Assembly: GCF_001510645.1 (NCBI RefSeq) | Contig: NZ_LMVB01000001.1 | Coordinates: 1,746,573-1,810,572, forward strand | Length of the DNA stretch: 64,000 nucleotides | Source of the DNA: Paenibacillus sp. FJAT-29882 | GTDB lineage: Bacteria; Bacillota; Bacilli; Bacillales; DSM-1321 | Direction: 5' to 3' | Shown: piece after piece, positions 1 through 7,482 of the stretch | Numbering within the stretch: the stretch's first letter is position 1 | Layout: the number at the start of each line of letters is the position of its first letter | The notes under the pieces: generated by a model | The model's input: only the letters and a program-made list of their open reading frames with translations | The model's database searches: none | Told to the model about the DNA's origin: nothing | Position numbers and translations under genes: made by a program

Positions 1-58
1 TTGGTGGTTTATTATGTTTTGCACTATAAAAACCAGTTACTCCATTAGGAAACTTCAT
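1..58 (-). CDS. 5' end of a gene running off the left edge
   Basis: An open frame on the minus strand begins at ATG (58) behind a GAGGGTGGG stretch and runs off the window, reading MKFPNGVTGFYSAKH. An upstream in-frame ATG at 76 is also possible. Too little is visible to name a family. It lies upstream of the cassette-type element at 111-187, as expected for the next cassette of the array. Confidence 0.35.
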   Translation of the reverse strand, partial: MKFPNGVTGFYSAKHNKPP

Positions 59-110
59 TAAGTAACCCACCCTCATTTTGTATTTTTATAGCCTATATTC
101 TCCATTCATT

Positions 111-187
111 ATTGAACTAACCTGCTCCGTTAGTTGAATAAGAAAAAAGCTTTACTTCTTATTGAAGTAAAGCACCCTTTAGTTGAG
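111..187 (-). repeat. attC-like cassette element, short-hairpin type
   Basis: Left dyad arms TTGAACTAAC and GTTAGTTGAA flank spacer CTGCTCC. The centre is a perfect 10-bp stem (149-158 with 164-173) followed on the minus strand by a T-run, so it doubles as a terminator for the gene at 198-398. The right half ends in CACCCTTTAGTTGA. Confidence 0.7.
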
Positions 188-197
188 AATGCTAAAC

Positions 198-398
198 TCA
201 ATAATTTTCTTTTTTCCAACGTTTATATTCTACAAACTCTAAAAAACCATAAGCCGTTATCATTGATAAAATAGGGACAACATAATACTTCGGAGGTCCA
301 AATATAAAGATAACAACAATGAAACCTGCAATATAAAGTGCAGTATTTAAAAGATATGATTTCTTTCGATATTTTAAATAAAGTTTTACCTTATCCAT
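198..398 (-). CDS. small two-helix membrane protein
   Basis: A 66-residue protein with a basic N-terminus (MDKVKLYLKYRKKS), two hydrophobic segments (about residues 19-37 and 41-53) and a basic C-terminal tail (YKRWKKEN). The start at 398 is chosen because AAAGGA stands 6 nt upstream; an earlier in-frame ATG at 428 has no ribosome site. The gene sits alone between two cassette elements on the array's common strand. No family recognised. Confidence 0.6.
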   Translation of the reverse strand: MDKVKLYLKYRKKSYLLNTALYIAGFIVVIFIFGPPKYYVVPILSMITAYGFLEFVEYKRWKKENY

Positions 399-448
399 TA
401 CATTTCCTTTCACGCCAAACATATTCACTAATATTTTTTGTTATCTTT

Positions 449-553
449 CTTGAACTATTCTGCCCCTTTAATTGAATAAGAAAAAAGAGCTGTATGAACA
501 GCTCAACGAATTTTTACTAAAGCACCCGTTAGCTTAAGTGCATTATTTCACAA
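449..553 (-). repeat. attC-like cassette element with TTTAAGTACATT-type tail
   Basis: Left dyad TTGAACTATTC and TTTAATTGAA around CTGCCCC. The central stem is GAGCTGT (487-493) with ACAGCTC (498-504). The right half AAAGCACCCGTTAGCTTAAG runs into a TTCACAAA tail that recurs after many array genes. Confidence 0.65.
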
Positions 554-573
554 ACTCTAGATATCCTTTCAGA

Positions 574-603
574 TATTACAGGAATGCTGCCTCATTAGTT
601 CAA
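574..603 (-). repeat. half-site variant with ATTACAGGAATGCTGCC
   Basis: ATTACAGGAATGCTGCC followed by an arm resembling GTTAGTTCAA. The same 17-mer plus arm occurs near 7387 and 25237, and nearly the same near 27018, so it is a recurring variant of the element's left half. Confidence 0.5.
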
Positions 604-799
604 AAAGTTCAAGAAAACAAGCATCAATTTTTCTTGAATCTTAGGTGTACGCTTTCCGTTCCATGCGCGTACATATAGCGGGGGTTATTTTAAGTCAAGT
701 ACATGTTTTGGATATGACCCATCATTTTGTTGGCTTAAGCCTTGGCATTATTTCATCAACTAAAAGTATATTAGAGATTAACCATTCAAGCGAAAAAGA
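604..799. other. non-coding stretch with one hairpin
   Basis: No supportable gene. A perfect 10-bp inverted repeat (TTCAAGAAAA at 608-617 with TTTTCTTGAA at 629-638) is the only structure seen. It may end the lipoprotein/ABC operon that finishes at 800. Confidence 0.4.
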
Positions 800-1468
800 T
801 TAATCAACAAATTCGAGGTTTATATCACCATTATTAGTGCTGACGTTTAATGTCTTATCACCTCTACTTTTATTTGCAGGCAAATTACTCTCTCCTTTTT
901 TTGCCTCGCTTAATATAGCGAAATCATCATAAGAACCTACAATTGAGCCACTAATATCACCATTTTTTGTTTCTAAAGTTACTGTAGTACCTGCGTTCAA
1001 CTTGTCCAGTTGGATATTACCGTTGTTTATCTTAATATTCACTGCACCTGCAAATGAAAGTGGGGGCAATTCAATCTTTTCGTTTGATGTTTTTAAAATC
1101 AGATTTTCTATAGACGCATCAGGTATCCATACCTGAATAGTCCTGTATTCTTGAGCAGCTTTCCCACCAATGTAATCGTCCCAATCTTTTTGACTTGCAT
1201 ACACCATGGATAATTCTTTTCCGTCAGATAAATCAATTTTATAAAATTCTTTTTCACTTTCATTATAAGAAATATGAATTTTTTCATCTTCAGACTGAAA
1301 AATTTCTATTTTTCTATCTTTAACGTCAATTGTAATAGTATCAACTTCTGCAGCTGAAGTGACATAACTTTTTTCCTCATATGTTATAGGTTCAGAGGAA
1401 CAGCCAGTTAGTATTACTGACAATGTAATTAGTACACTCATAGCAAGTTTTTTTGTAGCATTTCTCAT
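800..1468 (-). CDS. DUF4097-type lipoprotein
   Basis: A lipoprotein of 222 residues with a type II signal (MRNATKKLAMSVLITLSV then lipobox LTGC). The rest is a repetitive beta-rich region with recurring asparagine-glycine-aspartate turns (NNGNIQLD, KNGDISGS, NNGDINLE), typical of DUF4097/DUF4098 beta-helix proteins. The start at 1468 has AAAGGAG 9 nt upstream; a longer frame back to 1552 would overlap the permease. It is the third gene of an operon with the ABC permease and ATPase, so an envelope-associated partner of that transporter is a reasonable inference. The cargo is unknown. Confidence 0.8.
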   Translation of the reverse strand: MRNATKKLAMSVLITLSVILTGCSSEPITYEEKSYVTSAAEVDTITIDVKDRKIEIFQSEDEKIHISYNESEKEFYKIDLSDGKELSMVYASQKDWDDYIGGKAAQEYRTIQVWIPDASIENLILKTSNEKIELPPLSFAGAVNIKINNGNIQLDKLNAGTTVTLETKNGDISGSIVGSYDDFAILSEAKKGESNLPANKSRGDKTLNVSTNNGDINLEFVD

Positions 1469-1485
1469 TTTTAAACTCTCCTTTT

Positions 1486-2139
1486 TTAAATCGATCTTAT
1501 TTTTAATACAGCTAACCCTACAAGCGCCAATACCATACTGATGGAAAGACAAACACTGATGTGCAACAAAGCGTTTCCATTAAACATAATGAGCTTGAAA
1601 AAGCCTACCAAAATTCGTCGCAAAGGCTGGATCGGAACAAACACACAGATGATCGCCACTAGAACAGCGTCCGTCAGCCAACCGTACCAATACGATTGCA
1701 TAGAAAGCAGCACATGTAAGATCAACGCCAGCATCAATAAAAAAGCAAACTGCTGAAAAAATGCAACGAATACACCATTTTCCCACCAACCGCATAGCTT
1801 CAACAAATTAATCACGATTTGTGTTTGATTCATTGGGTCTATTACTAGATGGACAAAAGTATTAACCATTGATATTGACGCTGCGGCGATGATATAGGTA
1901 AGGATACTACCCCAAAAGTAATCTTTTTTCGTTGCGTTTAAATGAATTAGCTTACTAAAGTTAAAATACACAATGAAAAATGGAATCATGAGCATATAAA
2001 GATAAGTGTAGTTTCCTCGGCTTATGGATATGCTTGCATCCGAAGATGTGGTAGACAAAAGAACGACTAAAATCGTAATAACAAGTGCAATTAAATTACT
2101 TGCAAAGTTTCGTTTTATAACAGTTAGAACTGGTTTCAT
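1486..2139 (-). CDS. ABC transporter permease
   Basis: A 217-residue membrane protein with about six hydrophobic helices and little else, as in small Bacillus ABC-2-like permeases. Its start overlaps the ATPase stop by four bases (ATGA), showing translational coupling. The DUF4097 lipoprotein follows after 17 nt. The MerR-family gene at 3096 is divergently arranged and probably controls the operon. The transported compound cannot be told from sequence; peptide or drug export is common for such sets. Confidence 0.8.
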   Translation of the reverse strand: MKPVLTVIKRNFASNLIALVITILVVLLSTTSSDASISISRGNYTYLYMLMIPFFIVYFNFSKLIHLNATKKDYFWGSILTYIIAAASISMVNTFVHLVIDPMNQTQIVINLLKLCGWWENGVFVAFFQQFAFLLMLALILHVLLSMQSYWYGWLTDAVLVAIICVFVPIQPLRRILVGFFKLIMFNGNALLHISVCLSISMVLALVGLAVLKIRSI

Positions 2140-2987
2140 GATAAATTCCCGCCCTTCTTCTCAACCATACGAATGAAGAAATTTTGAAGGGACAATTTTT
2201 CAATTTCGAGATGATCTCTTTGACTGATTGGTAAATCAAAAATAAAGCGTGTTAATAAACCTCCAGCTTGTATCTCTCCAATTGTATGCAGATCTTTTGT
2301 GACTTTCTCTACTTCCTGTTTTAATCCACTTACGCTATATGCCTTTGTCTCAATTTCCTGTAAGGTATCATAAAAACGCAGGGTACCCTTGTCAATGATA
2401 ATCAGCTTTTGCATGACCTTTGCAATTTCATCAACGATATGGGTGGAAACAATAATAATACGTGGATTCCTTGAAAAACTCTCTACTAGCAAATCGTAAA
2501 ACTCCGTACGCATAATTGCATCAAACCCCAGCACCGGCTCGTCTAAAAGAACAACTGATTTGTTACTCGCAAGGCAGATGATGGTGGAAACCATTGTTTT
2601 CATACCTAATGAAAGCGTATTAAATTTTTTACCGGCATCTAGCTCAAACCGTTCCATCATTTCCATTGCAAATTCATAATCAAAGCGTGGATTTAAATCT
2701 CCAGCAACCCTAATTAGTTTTGTTACTGGAAGATTAAATTGTTTGGCAAAATTTTCAATATGACTAACACCAGTATCCATCGTTGCAGTGCTAATAGAGT
2801 GCCCGTTAACACGTATGGTTCCACTTGAAATATTCTGATAACCTGCAATAGATTTTAAAAGCGTTGTTTTTCCCGCTCCGTTTCGTCCTAAAAGACAATA
2901 GATACCATTATTGTCTATAGTTAATGTGAAATTTTTTAGGACAGTTGCACTTTGATATTGTTTTGATACTTGATTTAATTCAATCAT
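2136..2987 (-). CDS. ABC transporter ATP-binding protein
   Basis: A 283-residue nucleotide-binding subunit. Walker A is GRNGAGKTT (about 35-43), the signature is shifted to LSLGMKT (about 122-128), Walker B is VVLLDEPVLGFD and the H-loop is STH. About 80 residues after the H-loop form an accessory C-terminal region. First gene of a three-gene operon with a GAGAGGT ribosome site. The layout (MerR- or GntR-type regulator, ATPase, small permease) resembles the Bacillus YtrB class, but identity is not proven. It would power the adjacent permease at the membrane. Confidence 0.9.
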   Translation of the reverse strand: MIELNQVSKQYQSATVLKNFTLTIDNNGIYCLLGRNGAGKTTLLKSIAGYQNISSGTIRVNGHSISTATMDTGVSHIENFAKQFNLPVTKLIRVAGDLNPRFDYEFAMEMMERFELDAGKKFNTLSLGMKTMVSTIICLASNKSVVLLDEPVLGFDAIMRTEFYDLLVESFSRNPRIIIVSTHIVDEIAKVMQKLIIIDKGTLRFYDTLQEIETKAYSVSGLKQEVEKVTKDLHTIGEIQAGGLLTRFIFDLPISQRDHLEIEKLSLQNFFIRMVEKKGGNLS

Positions 2988-3023
2988 AGCTTGCTACCTC
3001 TCTTCTTTTACTTTTTCATGCCA

Positions 3024-3051
3024 TTGCGATTTTCTCAGTACATGATATAAT
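3024..3051 (+). promoter_or_regulatory. promoter of the MerR-family gene
   Basis: TTGCGA at 3024-3029 and TATAAT at 3046-3051 with 16 bp between, then AAGGGGGG before the ATG at 3096. The divergent ABC operon starts 109 nt away, so control signals are shared. Confidence 0.6.
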
Positions 3052-3095
3052 TTCACAATAAACCTTTGTGTTACAAATAGGTCAAGGGGGGATTT

Positions 3096-3878
3096 ATGGA
3101 TATTTTATACACAATTAAACAAGCAGCAGAAAAAGTAAGCATGACTAGTGAAACCTTGAGGCATTATGATCGAATAGGTTTAGTAAAGCCATGTCATAAA
3201 GATGAACAAACTGGATATCGGTACTATTCTGAGCAGGAGCTCGTACAACTGCAAACAATTGAACTGCTCAAAACAATGGATTTAACTTTGATGGAGATAA
3301 AAGACATTTTGCAGCAGAATGAACTCCCCAGAATTATTGCACTTTTAAAACAGGCAGAAAAAAAGGCAGATGAGAAAATCGCTCGCCTGCAATACGCAAA
3401 ATCAAGAATTAAACGTGCCTATACACATTATGAAAATAAGTTAAACAGTGTAGATAACCAAAATGGGGAATTCTTTGTCAAACATCTATCAGAAAGGGTA
3501 ATCATGCTTTCTGATAAATTGGAATACCCTACGATAAAAAATTTATGGAATTATCACAATCATTTTTATAAGCAAATTGAAGAAGCGTTGCAACCACAAT
3601 TTTTGTTCGAAGAAATGGCAGGAATGTTTACAACACCAGAAAAAACCCGGTTGTTTGCCATTTGCTTAAAATATCCTTCAATAGAGGGGTTAACAATACT
3701 ACCAGAGGGTAATTATTTATGTGCCAATTGCACCGAAGAGAATAAGGATATGGTATTGCAGAAATTACTTCAAAAGGCAAAGACAGAATTTGGTGTGTGT
3801 CCAGATGTCGTTCTTCACTGCATTGTGATAAATGGGGTTTTGCAATGGAATTATCAGATACAACTGCTCATACAGTGA
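3096..3878 (+). CDS. MerR-family transcriptional regulator
   Basis: A 260-residue protein. The N-terminal winged helix-turn-helix (YTIKQAAEKVSMTSETLRHY, then GLVKP and GYRYYSE) is the MerR DNA-binding unit. A coiled-coil dimerisation helix covers about 80-120. The C-terminal 140 residues resemble a ligand-sensing domain of the multidrug-binding type (YPSIEG, NYLCANC). It is divergent from the ABC/DUF4097 operon and probably activates it in response to a small molecule. No metal-binding cysteine cluster of the mercury or zinc class is seen. Confidence 0.85.
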   Translation: MDILYTIKQAAEKVSMTSETLRHYDRIGLVKPCHKDEQTGYRYYSEQELVQLQTIELLKTMDLTLMEIKDILQQNELPRIIALLKQAEKKADEKIARLQYAKSRIKRAYTHYENKLNSVDNQNGEFFVKHLSERVIMLSDKLEYPTIKNLWNYHNHFYKQIEEALQPQFLFEEMAGMFTTPEKTRLFAICLKYPSIEGLTILPEGNYLCANCTEENKDMVLQKLLQKAKTEFGVCPDVVLHCIVINGVLQWNYQIQLLIQ

Positions 3879-3980
3879 GGCATACTCATACACAAAGTGC
3901 AAAATAAGTAAATGTAACAATTATCATAAGGTATTCTTTTATTGATGTTTAGTGTAGCTAATTATCTTAATAGTTATACA

Positions 3981-4021
3981 AAAAATCGGAAGATCACAAC
4001 TAGTGATACATCCGATTTTTT
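3981..4021 (+). terminator. terminator after the MerR-family gene
   Basis: Inverted repeat AAAAATCGGA (3981-3990) with TCCGATTTTT (4011-4020), T-run on the plus strand. The stem is symmetric and could serve both directions. Confidence 0.6.
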
Positions 4022-4060
4022 GATTTATATGTATAGCGATAATAAAGTTGTTTTCTCCTT

Positions 4061-4088
4061 ATTAGAACTAACACGCCTGTAGTTCAAC
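4061..4088 (-). repeat. single-core cassette element
   Basis: Arms AGAACTAAC and GTAGTTCAAC around a short GC-rich spacer. The stop codon of the small lipoprotein lies in the right arm. There is no hairpin or second core. Confidence 0.45.
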
Positions 4089-4242
4089 AAAAATCTCTAT
4101 AATGCAAGTAACTTTGAAAGAAAATTACAGCTTGTACATCGTCTGGTACAACTTCTCTTTCGCTAATGCTTAATGTTGAATTACTAGAGTTACAAGCTGT
4201 TAAAATAATTGATGTGAATAAAATTAATACTATTTTTCTCAA
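4084..4242 (-). CDS. very small lipoprotein, TTG start
   Basis: A 52-residue frame that begins at TTG (4242) with GGAAG about 8 nt upstream. It reads as a lipoprotein: basic start (RK), hydrophobic helix IVLILFTSIIL, lipobox LTAC, then the short mature part NSSNSTLSISEREVVPDD. The stop TGA falls in the arm of the element at 4061-4088, the same stop-in-site layout as other array genes. No family is recognised. The signal peptide gives fair support that it is real. Confidence 0.55.
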   Translation of the reverse strand: MRKIVLILFTSIILTACNSSNSTLSISEREVVPDDVQAVIFFQSYLHYRDFC

Positions 4243-4303
4243 ATTTTTATCTTCCGCCCCTTAAATTAATGAAGACACCTTACCTTATTTTTCATTAATA
4301 CCT

Positions 4304-4386
4304 TCTTCAACTAACCTGCCCCTTTAGTTGAATAAGAAAAGGGTGCTTAACCCCTTATTGAAGTAAAGCACCAGTTAGTTCAATAA
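4304..4386 (-). repeat. attC-like cassette element, short-hairpin type
   Basis: Left dyad TTCAACTAAC and TTTAGTTGAA around CTGCCCC. The central hairpin has GTGCTT/AAGCAC ends with a T-run on the minus strand. The right arm GTTAGTTCAA contains the TAA stop of the DUF1871 gene. Confidence 0.75.
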
Positions 4387-4659
4387 CATTTTTAAAATCT
4401 TATCAGCAATCATCGAACAGTCATTCCTTTTTTTAAAGTCATCCTCGAAAGCTTTATAGAGAATATCGTTGATTTTCTCAGCCAATTTGTCGGCAGTATT
4501 TTCATTTAGAGTTGCGGATACAATTCGTTGAATTTCAAATTCATATTCATCCTCTGGGCATTCAATAGCAAGTAAATCTAGTGGGTCCCATTCATTAATT
4601 ATTTTTTGGACTACTTCAAATGTCTCATTATATTTACTTTTAAGATGTTTATTTGACAA
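4375..4659 (-). CDS. DUF1871 family protein
   Basis: A 94-residue acidic cytosolic protein. The motif VVQKIINEWDPLDLL followed by an acidic stretch and EIQRIV is the hallmark of DUF1871, a Bacillus family (YugE-like) of unknown function that is often found beside immunity-type genes. It starts at TTG (4659) behind AAAGGGGG. The stop TAA is supplied by the cassette element GTTAG arm. It stands alone between two elements. Confidence 0.8.
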   Translation of the reverse strand: MSNKHLKSKYNETFEVVQKIINEWDPLDLLAIECPEDEYEFEIQRIVSATLNENTADKLAEKINDILYKAFEDDFKKRNDCSMIADKILKMLLN

Positions 4660-4725
4660 TTGATTACCCCCTTTGCTTGTTAATATTAATTATATTAGAT
4701 AGAGATAAATTTTGTTTTATTTCTT

Positions 4726-4856
4726 GTTGAACTAAACTGCTCCTTTAATTGAATCAGGGGTCTTTCCGAATGTATGATTTTGCATAGTTTCGTACATTGA
4801 AAAAACCACCAATTTGGTGGTCACGTTGTTTAACTAAAGCACCCCGTTAGCTTAAT
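4726..4856 (-). repeat. attC-like cassette element, ACCACC insert type
   Basis: Left dyad TTGAACTAA and TTTAATTGAA, then a second inverted repeat (GAATGTATGATTTTG with TACATTGAA), a terminator stem ACCACC (4805-4810) with GGTGGT (4816-4821), then AAAGCACCCCGTTAGCTTAA. Near copies occur at 20196 and 24681. Confidence 0.75.
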
Positions 4857-4862
4857 AATATT

Positions 4863-5273
4863 TTATAATCGCTTTGTAATAATAGCTCCTAAGCCAATTA
4901 ACATGTATAATCCCATCATACATACAATCAACAAACCTGTTTCAATAAAATGAACACCCATTGAATATAGAATTAATAAAACAGCACCACTACCAAAAAG
5001 AACAACGTAGAGTACACCCATTAAATAACTTTTCATAAGTAATACACTTCGTTCATCAACATCTGGAACATTTCCATTTCTTTTTTTATTCCACTTAGAA
5101 AAAAGCAGATAGATAATAAATCCTAAGACTACCCCCACTATAATAGCGATAACAATTTCGTAGTTGTATTCACCAGCTTCTTTTCCTATGATATACACAC
5201 CTAAAAAGCCACCTATAATCATACATCCAATCACAACAGACCAAATAGTGATTTGTAACTTTTGGTTGTTCAA
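4863..5273 (-). CDS. four-helix membrane protein paired with an XRE regulator
   Basis: A 136-residue membrane protein with two helices (about 9-29 and 40-58), a hydrophilic loop holding a PDVDERSVLL motif, then two more helices (about 80-103 and 111-131). The DER motif between helix pairs is typical of DUF2178-like proteins that travel with a small XRE repressor. The start lies two bases after the regulator's stop, so the two are co-transcribed from the twin-operator promoter. It may be the regulated output or a sensor of the regulator. Function unknown. Confidence 0.7.
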   Translation of the reverse strand: MNNQKLQITIWSVVIGCMIIGGFLGVYIIGKEAGEYNYEIVIAIIVGVVLGFIIYLLFSKWNKKRNGNVPDVDERSVLLMKSYLMGVLYVVLFGSGAVLLILYSMGVHFIETGLLIVCMMGLYMLIGLGAIITKRL

Positions 5274-5275
5274 AG

Positions 5276-5488
5276 CTATTCCCCCTCTGGTTTCTCTAAA
5301 TAAAATAATTCTTCAATTGGCACATCAAAATACTGTATTAATTTTAGTGCCAACTCCAAGCTTGGATTATACTTATTCTTCTCAATTGCATTTACTGTTT
5401 GACGTGTAATTTGTAAGTCTTCTGCCATTTTCACTTGTGTTATGCCCTTTTTCTGTCGAATTTCCTTAATATGATTTATCACCTTCAT
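5276..5488 (-). CDS. small XRE-family transcriptional regulator
   Basis: A 70-residue helix-turn-helix protein (MKVINHIKEIRQKKGITQVKMAEDL...SRQTVNAIEKNKYNPSLELALKL type; here ITRQTVNAIEKN), ending FYLEKPEGE. It is the whole protein, as in YgzD-like regulators. The start at 5488 has GGAGGG 6 nt upstream; a longer frame to 5506 is not supported. Two copies of a 16-bp palindrome straddle the promoter just upstream, so it is probably an autorepressor of itself and the membrane partner. Confidence 0.88.
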   Translation of the reverse strand: MKVINHIKEIRQKKGITQVKMAEDLQITRQTVNAIEKNKYNPSLELALKLIQYFDVPIEELFYLEKPEGE

Positions 5489-5509
5489 TAACAACCCTCC
5501 AAACAAAAA

Positions 5510-5578
5510 GTAAAGATATCTTTACGTATATTATAAAAAAATACAACTAAATGTAAAGATATCTTTACGTTTAGTTGT
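5510..5578 (-). promoter_or_regulatory. twin operator and promoter of the XRE gene
   Basis: The palindrome GTAAAGATATCTTTAC occurs at 5510-5525 and again at 5553-5568. The second lies inside a longer dyad with arms ACAACTAAA and TTTAGTTGT (5543-5578). Minus-strand -10 TATAAT (5535-5530) and -35 TTTACA (5557-5552) are 16 bp apart, so the repressor would cover -35 and the start region. Confidence 0.75.
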
Positions 5579-5595
5579 ATCCTTTTCCTTTTTCT

Positions 5596-5674
5596 TCTTA
5601 AACTAACCTGCCCCGTTACTTCAATAAGAAAAAGTCTTTACTCATTAATCAAGTAAAGCACCCGATAGTTGAAG
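5596..5674 (-). repeat. attC-like cassette element, short-hairpin type
   Basis: Left dyad TAAACTAAC and GTTACTTCAA around CTGCCCC; central stem CTTTACT/AGTAAAG with T-run on the minus strand; right half AAGTAAAGCACCCGATAGTTGAA. Confidence 0.7.
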
Positions 5675-5695
5675 AACAATAAGGATTATTTTGAA

Positions 5696-5980
5696 CTATA
5701 ATCCTAAAACCTTAACAGTTATAATGATGAACAGTAAAATGATATTTAGCCAGACGAAAAATTTAATCATAACCTCAGCCCATAACTTCCTACGCAATCC
5801 AAAATAAAGGATAACACCATAAATTAAGAGGCTAATAACTACACGAATTTCAGATTTTTTTTCAATTCCCAATTCGAAAAAATCAATGAATGTATATATT
5901 AAAATAGTGATGACAAATAAAAAAAGGTATGCCTTGAAAATTTTTTCTTTTCTCTCGGACTCATGTTTAAATTCATACAT
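5696..5980 (-). CDS. small three-helix membrane protein
   Basis: A 94-residue protein with a charged N-terminus (MYEFKHESERKEK), three hydrophobic helices (about 17-36, 45-61 and 67-91) and basic loops. GAGG stands 9 nt before the ATG. Single gene between two elements. No family recognised. Confidence 0.6.
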   Translation of the reverse strand: MYEFKHESERKEKIFKAYLFLFVITILIYTFIDFFELGIEKKSEIRVVISLLIYGVILYFGLRRKLWAEVMIKFFVWLNIILLFIIITVKVLGL

Positions 5981-6028
5981 TTTTCTTACCTCAACTTATC
6001 TTCTTTTTCCTTAAGTTTAACAAATATA

Positions 6029-6112
6029 TTCTTAAACTAAACTGCTACGTTACTTAAATAAGAAAAAGGTGCTCTACCCTTGTTGCGGTAAAGCACAAGT
6101 TAGTTGATTAAC
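6029..6112 (-). repeat. attC-like cassette element, short-hairpin type
   Basis: Left dyad TTAAACTAA and GTTACTTAAA around CTGCTAC; central hairpin between GGTGCTCTACC and GGTAAAGCAC; right arm GTTAGTTGAT holds the TAA stop of the next gene (6100-6102). Confidence 0.7.
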
Positions 6113-6402
6113 ATCTCCCCTTTTATTTCAAACCAAATAATTTCTACTATCACTAAACATATGATTGCTAAAATAAAAGCTGTTATAGAGAGTAAGACCT
6201 TGTTTCGTAACCTGGTATTGAAACGTATGTATAACTTACCTATCAGGCTGATAAGCAGTATAAAGATAGGAGCTGTTATACATATTGCTATTAAATCAAC
6301 AAGTGAAAATGGTTTGCTGATGTATGGGTCAGAATAGACATTGAGAAGAAGAAGTGCGATAAATAAGATGAATTGATAAATAAAAAATCTTACAGGGCTC
6401 AT
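6100..6402 (-). CDS. small three-helix membrane protein
   Basis: A 100-residue protein with hydrophobic helices at about 7-21, 33-55 and 67-91 and a positive cytoplasmic loop (RFNTRLRNK). The ribosome site is modest (AAGGG about 13 nt upstream). The stop codon is formed inside the element arm. Function not recognised. Confidence 0.6.
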   Translation of the reverse strand: MSPVRFFIYQFILFIALLLLNVYSDPYISKPFSLVDLIAICITAPIFILLISLIGKLYIRFNTRLRNKVLLSITAFILAIICLVIVEIIWFEIKGEMLIN

Positions 6403-6486
6403 AAATGATGGGTTCCCTTCTATGCAGTGTTATGTAAAGTATAAATCCTCAAAGAAAAAATAAATATACTTTTAAGCCAACTTGTC

Positions 6487-6684
6487 TTATTGAACTAACC
6501 TGCCCCGTAGTTGAATAATGTGTTTTTATGAATGTATGATTTTAGATAAATTCGTACATTAAAAAGCCGTCATTTGGCAGCCTTTTTATGGCGCTATTGC
6601 TACCCGTTACTTTAAGTACATTTCTTCACAAACTTAATATGGTGCGATTGCTCTTATTAAACAATCGCACCCGGTAGTTAAGTA
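6487..6684 (-). repeat. attC-like cassette element plus a second hairpin half-site
   Basis: Left dyad TTGAACTAAC and GTAGTTGAA around CTGCCCC, the GAATGTATGATTT/TACATT repeat, hairpin AAAAAGCC...GGC...TTTTT, right half CCCGTTACTTTAAG with a TTCACAAA tail. A further stem GTGCGATTG/CAATCGCAC with CCGGTAGTTAAG follows (6641-6684). Confidence 0.65.
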
Positions 6685-6737
6685 ACTTTATTTGACTTTC
6701 TGTTTAAACACTCGTCACGAAATGGCGAATCGGGTTT

Positions 6738-7154
6738 TCAGCCTTGCGCCATTTTGCTCATATCCATATACAACGCGTTCCACCGATGACCGTCCGGATC
6801 GGCAAAACCGCAGCCGTACATCCAGCCACCTTTTTCGCCCGGCTTGCTGAATACAGTGCCGCCGGCACGTTCGGCTTTCAAGGCGAACTCATCAACTTCA
6901 TCCCTGGAGTTCGCCCCCAGAGTGAATAACACTTCAGTGCCCTGCCACGAATCCGCAACCGCATTACCAGCAAAACCGCGGAACGCTGATTCCGGGAAGA
7001 GCATCAAAACAACCTGATTGTCGCCGACGATCAAGCTGAATGAGCCGTCCTGACTCGCATACTGCTCATTCAACCGAAAACCGAGCTGGGTATAAAACGC
7101 CTTTGCCCGTTCTGGTTCTCGCACTGGCAGGTTCAACCATAATTCTCTCGACAT
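6738..7154 (-). CDS. VOC-family (glyoxalase/bleomycin-resistance fold) protein
   Basis: A 138-residue vicinal-oxygen-chelate protein: start NLPVREPERAKAFYTQLGF, middle VVLMLFPE, end GCGFADPDGHRWNALYMD with the usual acidic metal-ligand position near the C-terminus. The start at 7154 has GGAGG 9 nt upstream. It is visibly richer in G and C than neighbouring cassettes, which suggests recent acquisition from another background. Substrate unknown; members bind or modify drugs, aldehydes and catechols. Confidence 0.85.
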   Translation of the reverse strand: MSRELWLNLPVREPERAKAFYTQLGFRLNEQYASQDGSFSLIVGDNQVVLMLFPESAFRGFAGNAVADSWQGTEVLFTLGANSRDEVDEFALKAERAGGTVFSKPGEKGGWMYGCGFADPDGHRWNALYMDMSKMAQG

Positions 7155-7250
7155 ACCTAACAACCTCCTGATATAGAGATGCAGTAATCACTCACCCCTA
7201 TATAATTTCAATGCTTATTATAATTTTTCCATCTTGTTTGGAAAAAAATC

Positions 7251-7416
7251 CTTATTCAACTATCCTGCCAGTTACTACAATAAGAAATAGACTTTACTCA
7301 TTTTCAAGTAAAGCACCAGATAGTTTAAGTACATTCTTTCACAAAGATGATATTCCTTATGAAATAAGAAACCATTACTTTCATTCATTACAGGAATGCT
7401 GCCCGTTAACACAACA
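7251..7416 (-). repeat. cassette element followed by an ATTACAGGAATGCTGCC half-site
   Basis: Left dyad TTCAACTATC and GTTACTACAA around CTGCCA; stem CTTTACT/AGTAAAG; right half CACCAGATAGTTTAAG with a TTTCACAAA tail (to about 7345). The half-site variant ATTACAGGAATGCTGCC plus CGTTAACACAAC lies at 7387-7416. Confidence 0.6.
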
Positions 7417-7482
7417 AGAAAAATTATCGCCGCAGCGATCCTTATCTTCAACTCTCGTACACTTTAGTTTAAGTGAATCTCA

